Shown: piece after piece, positions 8,769 to 16,939 of the stretch | Position numbering within the stretch: the first letter of the stretch is position 1 | Layout: each line of letters starts with the position of its first letter | NCBI GenBank assembly: GCA_001275005.1 | Contig: JWZX01001760.1 | Location: 1-18,140, forward strand | Reading direction: 5' to 3' | DNA length: 18,140 nt | Origin: Chrysochromulina tobinii | Taxonomy: Eukaryota; Haptophyta; Prymnesiales; Chrysochromulinaceae | Position numbers and translations under genes: made by a program | Notes under the pieces: model-generated | The model's database searches: none | Told to the model about the DNA's origin: nothing | Seen by the model: only the letters and a program-made list of their open reading frames with translations

Positions 8769-10225
8769 TCACTCGCCGATGGCGGACGTATGCAGAGCGC
8801 CCGCCTCGTGCCGTCGACGCTCGTTGAGCCGTCTGGCCTCGTCCTTCTCCTGCGCCCACTGCTTCTGACTCGCCTTGGCATCCGTCGCCGCCTGGTACGG
8901 CTGCAGCCGCTCGTCATCGCCCTCCATCCACTCATCGTTCTCGGAGTCGTACCTGATGAGGGAGGCAATCAAGAGGTCATCATCAGTGGTCATCATCAAT
9001 GGTCATCGCCCTCCATCCACTCATCGTTCTCGGAGTCGTACCCGTCGAGAGACACCTTGTACTCGATACCCTGACTCCGCGTCGTACGTATGCCCAGTAC
9101 ACGCGCGGTCACCCAGCGCCCAGCGCCCTCCACCGCCGCCGCCGCCGCCGCCGCCGTCGCCTCCGCCTCCTCCTCCTCCTGGGGAGGCGCCCTCGCGAGC
9201 ACCCGAGCACCGACAGCGAAGGTGCGTTTCTCTCGCGGCCGTTCCGCCGCTGGAGGTGCAGCTGGAGGTGCAGCTGGAGGTGCAGCTGGAGGTGCAGCTG
9301 GAGGTGCAGCTGGAGGTGCAGCTGGGGCAAGCGTCGCTGCACTGGCCGCCGGCACCTGCCTGGGAGCGCCCGACATGGCGCCCGCATGGCACGTGGCGCC
9401 CGACATGGCGCCCGTATGGCACGTGGCGCCCGACGCGGCGCAAGCGGCGGGTACGGGCGCCGTGTCGGGCGCACTGGGATTCGTAGGCGGCGGCGGCGGC
9501 GGCGGCAAGGCAGCCGGCGGCACGGCAGCCGACGGCACGGGCGGCACCATCACCGTCGCCGCCGTTGACGCGGCGGATGCTGCAGCCCTCTCCGCCGCTG
9601 CCTTGGCCTCGGCCGCCGCTGCCTTGGCATTGGCCGCCGCTCGGGCCGCCGCGGCCAACTCAGCCACCTCGGCCTCTCTGGCCGCCTTCTCTGCGGCTGC
9701 GCGTGCATCATCCAGACGAGCCTGAGTTGCCGATCGCTCCGCTGCAGCACGCTCTGCGGCCGCCGCCTTGTCGGCCGCCGCCTTCTCGGCTGGGTTCGTT
9801 GAGGAAGCGGTGCTGCTCACCGAGCTCTTGCGGAGGGGACACATCGGCAGCGCGGATCCCGTGGCTGGCTGCCCTTGCAGGAACGGATTATCACGAATGC
9901 TTCGCATAGGCGCCGGCGCGGACGGGGCTTGCGCCGGTGTGGGAGTCCGTGCCGGCGCAGGCGCTGGCGGCACTGGAGCGGGTGGCGCCACAGCTACGGT
10001 CTTCGTGTTGACAGCCGGAGGCGCGACGGGCGCGAGTGGCTTGGAAGTCGCGGACGCATCCTTCGAGACGCCCTTATTCCTGATGCTCTCCATCGATGTG
10101 AGGCGCCCGTGCTCACGGGACTGCTGCTGCTCTGAGAGAAATTCGGCCGTGCCAGCGCGGCGCCGATCCGATTCGCTCAGCGTGTTCTCAAAGTCGGGGT
10201 CCGTCTCCCAATCGTCGTCCGCCAT
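8769..10225 (-). CDS. Cortactin-like acidic N-terminus plus Tudor-knot-like C-terminus
   Basis: complement(join(8769..8952, 9042..10225)), 455 residues. The N-terminus MADDDWETDPDFENTLSE resembles the acidic Arp2/3-binding start of cortactin/HS1 (DDWETDPDF). A SIRDNPFLQ segment contains an NPF motif (EH-domain ligand type). The middle is Pro/Ala-rich, then a highly charged Ala-rich helix, then repeats (APPA; SGATCHAGAM). The C-terminus has VGARVLAR, WVTARVLGI, IEYKVSLDGYDSENDEWM and ERLQPYQ, the strand order of Tudor-knot/chromo-barrel domains (YxVHYxGWxxxxDEW). The 89-bp phase-2 intron splits this domain; splicing restores DGYDSENDEWMEGDDERLQ, while retention stops 14 residues past the junction. 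An actin-regulatory or membrane-trafficking adaptor is a guess from the motifs; the combination is not one I know. Confidence 0.78.
8953..9041 (-). other. Intron with perfect 40-bp exon copy and module B
   Basis: On the minus strand the intron runs GTACGA to CTCATCAG. Its first 40 bases (9002-9041) are identical to the first 40 bases of the next exon (8913-8952). The other 49 bases hold a TGATGATGACC repeat and the 3' end TTGATTGCCTCCCTCATCAG. TGATTGCCTCCCTCAT also occurs in glycosidase intron 3. Confidence 0.85.
9252..9323. repeat. 12-bp coding repeat, six copies
   Basis: Six perfect units GGAGGTGCAGCT (plus strand), encoding the Ala-Ala-Pro-Pro run of the minus-strand protein. The period of 12 keeps the frame, so copy number can vary without breaking the gene. 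Confidence 0.92.
9372..9431. repeat. 30-bp coding repeat, two copies
   Basis: Two units (9372-9401 and 9402-9431), differing at one base, encode SGATCHAGAM and SGATCHTGAM in the minus-strand protein. In-frame duplication. Confidence 0.85.
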
Positions 10226-10498
10226 GAAGAGCGCTTTTCCTGTCTTTTTCGTGCTTCGCGCGACGTGCGTCAGGCGTCAGACGACGTGCGTCGGGTCCTT
10301 TGGACTAGAGCCTCGCGGCGAAACTTGCCGAACTTAGACGCGACGTGTATCGTTATCACAATACCGTCACTCAGGTAAATAGGGATGATCCGGTAAGAAG
10401 GTCCTAAAAATAATGACGAAATCGCTGATGGCGACTTCCTTTAATGGGTTTAATTTGCGTGGGAAGGAAGGAAAAGATTCCGACCCGTTTTGATTCTA
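10226..10498. promoter_or_regulatory. Bidirectional promoter region with duplicated CGACGTGCGTC
   Basis: 273 bp between divergent start codons. CGACGTGCGTC occurs at 10261-10271 and 10282-10292 (spacing 21 bp, two helical turns); the ACGTG core is the bZIP/bHLH type. The right half is AT-richer. No convincing TATA box. Motifs are seen; function is inferred. Confidence 0.45.
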
Positions 10499-12724
10499 AT
10501 GTCGGCCTGTCGGCTGCTGCTTCTATCGCTGCTCCCTTCCGCAACGGCGCTGGCCGCCTTCCATACTGCCCATGCTGCTCGCCCGTCCATAGCATTGGCC
10601 ATGTCCGAAGCTGCTGAAATTGTGACGTTCGTCTTTGATGACGAGGGCAATGCACGACAGCTCGATGAGAGAAATAACGTGCTCGCAGGCCTCGTGGTAC
10701 CAACGACGATAGCCGACCCGGTGAAGCTGCTCTCTACGGCAAGCAAGGTGAAAAAGGCGGTTGTCACGGCCATCCCTGTGGAGGACGCCACCGCTGCCGC
10801 CAATAATCTTGCCGCGGCCGCCAAGACTCTCGCCGCAGCCGCTGCAACAGCCATTCAACGATTTGTCGTGTACGTGCGCACGCTCGAGGTCGTTGGCCTT
10901 GTCAGCCTGCTACCGAAGACGGCGAGCAAGGATCGTGCACTGGCCACCCTAAACTCGGCAAAGTCGTTGGGCCTCGAGTATGCCAACGTTGCGGCAGACG
11001 CGCTCAAGGCAACACGCATGCGCTCGCTCGAGGTAACGGCTCTCATTCTACTCCTCACCAAGACGACGCTGCTGTATAATGTTGAGTGCGCCCTCATGAT
11101 CTTCCAGAAGCTTGCGGCCCTCGGGCGCAAGACGGCCGACGCCACCACGCTGGCGGCCAACGCCGCTAAGGTGTTCCAGACGGACATCCGGCCGATCGTA
11201 GCCGCGTATGCCACAAATGCCGCATCCACGGCCGCATCCACGGCCGCATCCACGGCCGACAAGCTGCGTCTCAATGAAGCAGCCAACAAGCTGCTCCACA
11301 CGGGAGTTGCGACGGCCGACAAGCTCAAACTCATGCAAGCGCAAGTGTCCCTCCGCACGATCGCCCGCGTGGGCTTGGATGAGGCTGCTGTGGGCCTTGC
11401 CGCGAAAGCAGTTGAGACAGCCAAGGAGACTGCGGCGGAGTGGAAGGACGCCTTCCAGGTCCTGTGCGACAGGCGCCGCGCCGAAACGTGGTCGCCCAAA
11501 AACGCGCCGACCGAGGCGGAGACATGGGCGGCGGAGGTGACGCGCATGCATGACGGAGCCGCCGCGCTTCGTCAGCGCGCCTTGGCGGAGGACGAGCTAG
11601 CGCAGCAGGTGCAACGCTCCTTTACGTTGCAAACGGCCGCTACGGAGGCTCTCGAAAACTTCGAGCGGGCGCAGTTGGCGCTGGCGTCGGCGAATGCGGA
11701 CGTGGCAGAGGCTCTCGTGGCTCGGCGCTCGGCGCTCGCGGAACTCGCGTCGGCATGCGCCGTGGAGGCAGTGCTCAAGGCCAAGAGCAAGGTGCACCGC
11801 CGCGTCGCCAACCAGCATTGGATTCGGGCCCCGGCGGTGCAAGTCGACTCTGCCGCCGCGGCCAAGGCGATGAAGATTGAGGTCCTCAAAGCCGAGGGCC
11901 GCGCGGCGATCTCGCGCCGGGAGATTCGGTCGAATCTTCCCTCGTCGCCTAGCCCTTGGCCAATCCTGCACCTTGCCTCGGCGCTGATGGCCATCCTCAA
12001 CAAGTGTCTCTTGGCTCACGCGCAGCTCGCCTTGTGCCTGCTCGCCGAGACGCACGGCGAGACGGCCGTGATGGCGACCACGGAGGCGTCGGCGAAGGCC
12101 AAGGCGGCATACGCGAGCTGGATGGCGGCCTACGCGGCGCGGTGCGAGGAGCGCTCGCAGACGCCCTGGGCGCCTGAACATGCTGTCGTTGATGCTAAGC
12201 AGTGGCTCTTAGAGGGTGAGTGGCCCCGCGCTTGAACGCGCCTGCACACTCTCGCTGCTCCCCTGCCGCTCCAGCTGCAGTCCGTGATCTCGGGTGATCT
12301 GGGTGATCTCGGTTAATCTCGCTGCCGTCCCTGAGGCAGTCACCGATCACCACCCCTGAGCCCAACGTGTGCATCTGATCGATCTCCGGGTGAATCTCGC
12401 TGCGGAACAGTGTCCGCGCTGCAAGACGGGCAGTCCAAGCTAGGCGCATGCATCACCGCACAGGACCAGCTGGCTGTCCATATGGAGCGTACCGTTCAGT
12501 CGCAGGCCCTCTCGTCAGCCAAGCGCAGCAAGCTCAACGCGGCACAGACGAAGCTGAATGCCATGCGGGAGGCGTCCGCGATGGCGCTCGCAGACTGCCG
12601 TGCGACCCTCGCCACTCTCGCGGCGGCCCGGTCGTTTGAGGCCGCATCCAAGGCTGAGGTGGTCCGACTGCGCCGGGCCGTGGCTTCGCTCAAGGCCAAG
12701 TGCCCCGAGCCGCTCGGTTTTTGA
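10499..12724 (+). CDS. Predicted plastid-targeted helical protein with two ~130-residue repeats
   Basis: join(10499..12215, 12411..12724), 676 residues, start MSACRLLLLSLLPS. The hydrophobic signal peptide is followed by ALAA|FHTAHAARPS, which fits red-lineage bipartite plastid presequences (Phe at +1, few acidic residues). The mature part is almost entirely Ala-rich amphipathic helix. Residues about 315-440 and 541-666 are internal repeats: W-x7-C-x7-W-x-P-x9-W-x2-E-V aligns without gaps (W315/W541, C323/C549, W331/W557, W343/W569, E346/E572), and both continue with a long helix ending in an EA-SKA-V-RR-VA pattern. The phase-1 intron (12216-12410) interrupts the second repeat, and the spliced junction LLE|VSALQDG lines up with AAEVTRMHDG in the first, confirming the junction. 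No known family is recognised. A thylakoid or stromal structural role is only a possibility. Confidence 0.78.
11222..11257. repeat. 12-bp coding repeat, three copies
   Basis: Three perfect GCATCCACGGCC units encode an Ala-Ser-Thr-Ala run (AASTAASTAASTA) within the plastid-targeted protein. In-frame, likely slippage. Confidence 0.85.
12216..12410 (+). other. Intron of the plastid-targeted protein gene (195 bp)
   Basis: Donor GAGG|GTGAGT, acceptor GGAACAG|TGTCC, phase 1. It contains loose GGTGATCT/AATCTCGCTG repeats (about 12285-12400), but neither an exon copy nor module A or B. The junction is supported by alignment of the two protein repeats. Confidence 0.75.
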
Positions 12725-13225
12725 TACGCTGTGGGCAGCCCTGTGGCGCTGAGCGCTGGCACGCACGGGGGGAGCTTCTTGGCGCGCGCGAGGCTACAGG
12801 CGCTGATGCGAAGATGGGGCTGATGGCGACGGGGCGTGCAGCCTTCGGTCGCAGTGCGAGCGGTGACGGGTTGCGCACCGAAGTGAGCAGAGAAGTGAGC
12901 AGAGCATGTTCTTGTGTGGAGGAAGGCCATGCCGGACATGCTCAGCGGTTGAGGCGTTTGTGTTGGTGACGGTCGTGCTGTCGTCGTGTTTTAGTTCTGA
13001 CATAATGACATCGACTCAACTCTCAACTCGACTCAACTCTTTGGGTGGTAGTTCTGAAAATGGAACTTAGAGGGACCCTAAACTGCGCCCTCCACGCTGT
13101 GTCTCCACGGGACCTGTGCACGTCTGTCGTGTTAACGTTCACACTCTAGGTGTTCACGCTTTCTCCGCACGAGAGCCCGACTTTAGCGCTCAATTTCGTG
13201 CTCGTCGGCGCGACCGACCTTCCAC
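12725..13225. other. Intergenic, 5' flank of glycosidase-like gene
   Basis: 501 bp with no supported gene. A short frame beginning at 12823 (MGLMATGRAAFG) has no recognisable features. Around 13010-13045 there are CAACTC/GACTCAACTC repeats. The region may hold an undetected first exon of the next gene, as TGCTGCAG at 13227-13234 could be an acceptor, but I found no convincing signal-peptide exon. Confidence 0.45.
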
Positions 13226-16200
13226 ATGCTGCAGGCCTTTAGCACGCCGACGCTGCTCCACCTGTCGAACGCGCACCTACAGGCCAAATTCGACCTTCGC
13301 TTTCCGGGCATCACCTCGCTTCTCGCCTCGTATGCGGGCGGCACTTTCACAGAGACGCTTGCGTTGCCGATCCGTCTGGAGGTGGAGGACGAGGATGGTC
13401 ATGTGCACGCCTCGACGGATGGTGCGCCGGCAGATCTCCAGGTGATCGTGCACAGCAACACCTCCGATCTGGTCAACATTTCCATTGCAAACATCGTCGA
13501 CAACGTCGCCGCGCCGCTCGTGACCGAGACGTGGACAGTCGCGCTCAATGCCAGCTCGCGACGCCTCTCACTGAGCATCGCCGGCCGCGCGTTACGAAAG
13601 GCGAGCCTGCGCGCGGTGCGCCACGGCCTCTACTTGCGTGCAACCTCCATCCACGGCCTCTTCTCGCGCGGCGTCGTCCAGATGAAAGGGGCGCCGAGCG
13701 GCAAGGATTTCTTGGCGAGCAATGACGCAGTCAGCCGAGTGTATGCCATGGGCGGCGGCACCGCGATGGACGTGCGCTTCGAGGGCGCGCCGGCGCGCGC
13801 GAATCGGACGTCAGTGCTGCTCTCCTCGAACTCCGGCAATCCCTACTGGAGCGGCATGCAGCGCGTGCTCATCGGCAATTATCGTGATTACGATACTTGG
13901 GATTTGGGGTGGAGCGGCAAGCCCACGGTCGAAGTGGACGTTGGAGCGACTTGGACCGACAGGGTGCAGATCGCGCCGAACGACCGCAACTTCCCACCGC
14001 CCCTGGACGACGCGTACGCGCTCGGGCCGGGCGATGGCGCACGGCCGGCCGACAGCGACGACCTCGAGGCCATGCACACCGCCATCTATGGCTCCGTGGT
14101 CGGCGTGCTGTGCTCATACGACAATGAGGTGGTGCAAGGGAAGCGTGTGGCACAGGCGGCGACGACCATCGCGCGCCCCGACCGCGGCTACAGCGGCACG
14201 TACAACTACTTTGACCCGGACAATTACCTGACGATGCATGCCCTCCTTTATAGCGGTGAGCCTTATCTACAAGAGCAAGCGCGTCTCGTCATTGAGCGCT
14301 CGGGGGCCTTCTTGAAACCCAACGGCGAGCTGCCCCATCACTTCGAAAAGGTGCGCCGCTGTTGGCCACGAGCTACGACTGATGGCCACGTCACTGTTGC
14401 TCGGGGGCGTGGGAGGCCATGCATGATTGCCGGTCGTCACTGACACGCCGAGCTGCCTGCATGCATGTGCTCACCACGGCGCCCTCTCGTCACTGACGCG
14501 TCGAGCTGCCTGCATGCATGTGCTCACCACGGCGCCCTCTCGTCACTGACGCGTCGAGCTGCCACATTCCGCACCACCTCGTGCAGGACAAGCCAACGTA
14601 CCTCGCCCTCTCCGGGGCGACACAGACGGGACCGAACACCTTTTGGACCCTGTCGGCTCTCGCGTATGCTCGGAACACGGGCAACCTGACATGGCTACGC
14701 AGCTACATGCCGACGCTGCGTGCGGCCGCGGGCTACTGCTTCCAATTGATAGACCCCATCAAGGCACTGCTCAAGGCACCGGGCTCACTCATGATTGACG
14801 TCTTCATCCGCGACAACTTCACCAGCGACTCGAACGCGATGGTCGTCGGCTTTCTGAACGAGTTTGCGGAGGCCGAGGACGCTCTGGGCAACACCACCGG
14901 TGCGGCGGCTCTGCGGCAGCTCTCCACGCGCGTCGCCGCGGCCGTCAATTCGAATCTCTGGGCGGATGAGCGGGCGGGCGCCGACCACTACATCACGCAG
15001 CTCAACCCTGATGGGAGCACGCGCGACTTTGTGGATTACGACGCCAATCTGATCGCCATCGCTCACGGCGTCGCCAATGCCAGCCGCGCCGAGCGCATCT
15101 TCGAGCGCATCGACCGCGGCCGCTGCTCTGCTGCGAGCGGCGGCGGCCCTCAGTTCGTCTCCGAGATTTGGTATGGTCCGTCCGACACGACGCACGGTAA
15201 CGTGGGCGACTCGAGGTGCTCAGGGGCGGGCGGCCCGCATGCACGTGCTCACCACGGCGCCCTCTCCTCCCCACAGGTAACGTCGGCGACTCGAGGTGCT
15301 CAGGGGCGGGCTGCCTGCATGCACGTGCTCACCACGGCGCCCTCTCCTCCCCACAGGTAACGTGGGCGACTCGAGGTGCTCAGGGGCGGGCGGCCTGCAT
15401 GCACGTGCTCACCACGGCGCCCTCTCCTCCCCACAGGTAACGTCGGCGACTCGTGGTGCTCGATGGCGCGCATCGCCCTCTTCGATGCGCGCGCACGCCG
15501 ACGGCTCGGTGCGGGCGCGGGCGTGGCGGCGCTCAACACGACGCTCGCGCAGCTCGTTCACGAGATGCTGCGCGGCAAGGAGGCCCCATGGATGCACGAG
15601 CGCTTCGGCTGCGATGGACAGCAGCAGCTCAATCGCACGTATGCGCTCGCGCCTTTGCCCTCCGCCGCTGAGCTGGCTCGGAGCGTCGTGTTGAGCACAC
15701 TTGGATCGGAGCGTCGTGTCGAGCACACTTGGATCGAGGCGTCGTGTCGAGCACACTTGGGTTGGAGCGTCGTGTCGAGCACACTTGGATCGGAGCGTCG
15801 TGTCGAGCACACTTGGCTCGGAGCGTCGTGTTGAGCACACTTGCTCTCTGCCATCGCGGAGTGTCTCAGATGACCTCTCGGAGTGTACCCGATGGCTGTC
15901 GATCATCTCTGATTCGTTCTGAAGGGGCTTGCTGATTGCCTCCCTCATTGCATGCAGGTACGCCTACTTCGAGTACCCGTCGCTCATCGCGATGTTGCTG
16001 CGAGAGGTGCGCTATGGCCTCCGTCTCGGCTTCTCCGAGGTGGCGCTCTGCATGCAAGTGCTCACTACGGCGCCCGCCCCCCCTCTCCCCACAGGTGCGC
16101 TATGGCCTCCGTCTCGGCTTCTCCGAGATGAACGCTCTGCATGCAAGTGCTCACTACGGCGCCCGTCCCCCCCTCTCCCCACAGGTGCGCTATGGCCTCC

Positions 16201-16481
16201 GTCTCGGCTTCTCCGAGGTGGCGCTCATGCCCTCAGGCGTCGACGACTTCACGTACTCGATGGGCAACGTGCGCGTACGTTACTCTCACGCGCGCATCTC
16301 GATCGCCTTCCCGGGCGAGGGCGCACGCGCCGTCGTGGTGGGCGGCCTACCAGCCGGCGCTCAGTACCACGTGGTTCGATGTGACGGCTCCGTGGCGTTC
16401 GCGACCGTCGACGACCAGGGCGTGCTGCGCTTCGACACGAACGTGCACGAGCAGTGTACCACGCAGGCCATACGAGTGTGA
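13226..16481 (+). CDS. Six-hairpin glycosidase-like protein, five exons
   Basis: join(13226..14350, 14587..15196, 15437..15638, 15958..16006, 16185..16481), 760 residues; every junction preserves phase (0, 1, 2, 0) and conserved-looking sequence: HHFEK|DKPTYLALSGATQTGPN, THG|NVGDSWCSM, NRT|YAYFEYPS, LLRE|VRYGLRLGF. The order is an N-terminal beta domain (about 1-250), a helical alpha/alpha-toroid (about 265-670, with YNYFDPDNYLTMHALLY, GSLMIDVFIRDNFTSD, DHYITQLNPDGSTRDFVDYD) and a C-terminal beta domain (FTYSMGNVRVRYS to the end). That layout is typical of six-hairpin glycoside hydrolases such as GH78-like enzymes. The substrate cannot be read, and I cannot identify the catalytic acid pair with confidence. 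An in-frame stop sits at 13184; the ATG at 13226 is the first available, so the 5' end (and any signal peptide) is uncertain. Four introns carry repeats. Confidence 0.83.
14351..14586 (+). other. Glycosidase intron 1 with duplicated exon tail
   Basis: AAG|GTGCGCC to CGTGCAG|GAC, phase 0. The end of exon 1 (encoding LPHHFEK) has a diverged copy just before the acceptor (encoding IPHHLVQ in the same phase). Between them lies a 53-bp tandem repeat carrying the A module core. Confidence 0.75.
14435..14563. repeat. 53-bp tandem repeat, 2.4 copies, module A inside
   Basis: Units start at 14435, 14488 and 14541 (partial). Each is CGTCACTGACGCG, then TCGAGCTGCC, then TGCATGCATGTGCTCACC and ACGGCGCCCTCT. 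The second half is the module A core, but without its CCCCACAG end; the acceptor used lies farther right. Confidence 0.88.
15197..15436 (+). repeat. Glycosidase intron 2: three tandem 80-bp complete intron units
   Basis: Units 15197-15276, 15277-15356 and 15357-15436, each starting GTAACGT and ending CTCCCCACAG. The true exon at 15437 begins with the same GTAACGTCGGCGACTCG. Each unit is an exon copy of about 25 nt plus a ~55-nt module A. Phase 1. Every unit boundary is CAG|GTAACG, so splicing can in principle occur at each. Retaining two units gives a TAA at 15358. Confidence 0.9.
15639..15957 (+). other. Glycosidase intron 3 with 28-bp minisatellite and module B
   Basis: CGCAC|GTATGC to GCATGCAG|GTACGCC, phase 2 (restoring NRTYAYFEY). 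The 3' end contains TGATTGCCTCCCTCAT (15933-15948), also found in the intron of the minus-strand Tudor-knot gene. The first bases (GTATGCGCT) weakly resemble the exon start (GTACGCCTA). Confidence 0.8.
15681..15843. repeat. 28-bp minisatellite, 5.8 copies, intronic
   Basis: Units start at 15681, 15709, 15737, 15765, 15793 and 15821 (partial): GAGCGTCGTGTCGAGCACAC then TTGGATCG, with a few changes. Direct and contiguous, without spacers. Confidence 0.92.
16007..16184 (+). repeat. Glycosidase intron 4: two tandem intron units (88 and 90 bp)
   Basis: Units 16007-16094 and 16095-16184, each GTGCGC to CTCCCCACAG. Unit 1 opens with 42 nt identical to the exon start at 16185-16226; unit 2 matches it for 33 nt and then continues ATGAACGCTCTGCATGCAAG, nearly the same as in the NUF2 intron. 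Phase 0. Because unit 2 is 90 bp and stop-free in frame, an acceptor choice at 16094 would add 30 residues. Confidence 0.9.
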
Positions 16482-16939
16482 ACGCAAGCCACGCGAGTGT
16501 GAACGCGTGGCGTGGGGCGGGGGGAGGGGGATCAGTATGTGGCGCACGCGTCGCGTGGTGGCTGTCGGGTGTGCGGTGCGCGGAGTCGGGCCCCAGCCTG
16601 CCGGATTGGCTGCTCCGCTGACGACGTGCCGTGCAGACTGGCGTGACGAAGAGACTCGAGTAAAACTCAAGTGTAGAGAGCATGGTAGAGAGATATTTGT
16701 AACGTGACCAGACGGTCGTGAAGACAGTTGATATGATCACTCGGGGTATCAGGCGTCGAGACACGTCACACACGTGACGTCACACCACGTGCCAGGATGT
16801 ATGAAAAGGTGGGTCGACGCATGTAAGGCGGCGTGGACGTGATGATGCAAACTTTGGGTGAATCACCATCTCAAATGAACCTTCAACCTACCGCGCCGCT
16901 GCTCCGCTCTCCTCAGACCGCTTCGTGCGGCTCTGACGG
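16482..16939. other. Intergenic, convergent ends, with G-box/CRE cluster
   Basis: 458 bp between two stops. CGAGTGTGAACGC occurs twice near the glycosidase stop (the first copy contains the TGA). At 16761-16793 there is ACGTCA, then CACGTG (16771-16776), TGACGTCA (16775-16782) and CACGTG (16786-16791). No ORF or RNA gene is supported. Confidence 0.55.

Noticed and set aside
8996-9725. Plus-strand frames over the minus-strand Tudor-knot gene
   Set aside because: Gly/Ala/Arg low-complexity antisense of the Pro/Ala repeats.
12823-12969. Small ORF in the 12.7-13.2 kb gap
   Set aside because: Short, without recognisable motifs or codon pattern like its neighbours; likely chance in GC-rich DNA.
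13061-13150. Possible first exon or signal peptide upstream of the glycosidase-like gene
   Set aside because: The frame starting with MELRGTL has no hydrophobic signal core and stops at TAG; no donor/acceptor pair joins it convincingly.
15681-15843. CRISPR-like array of 28-bp repeats
   Set aside because: Units are contiguous without spacers and lie inside a eukaryotic intron; it is a minisatellite.
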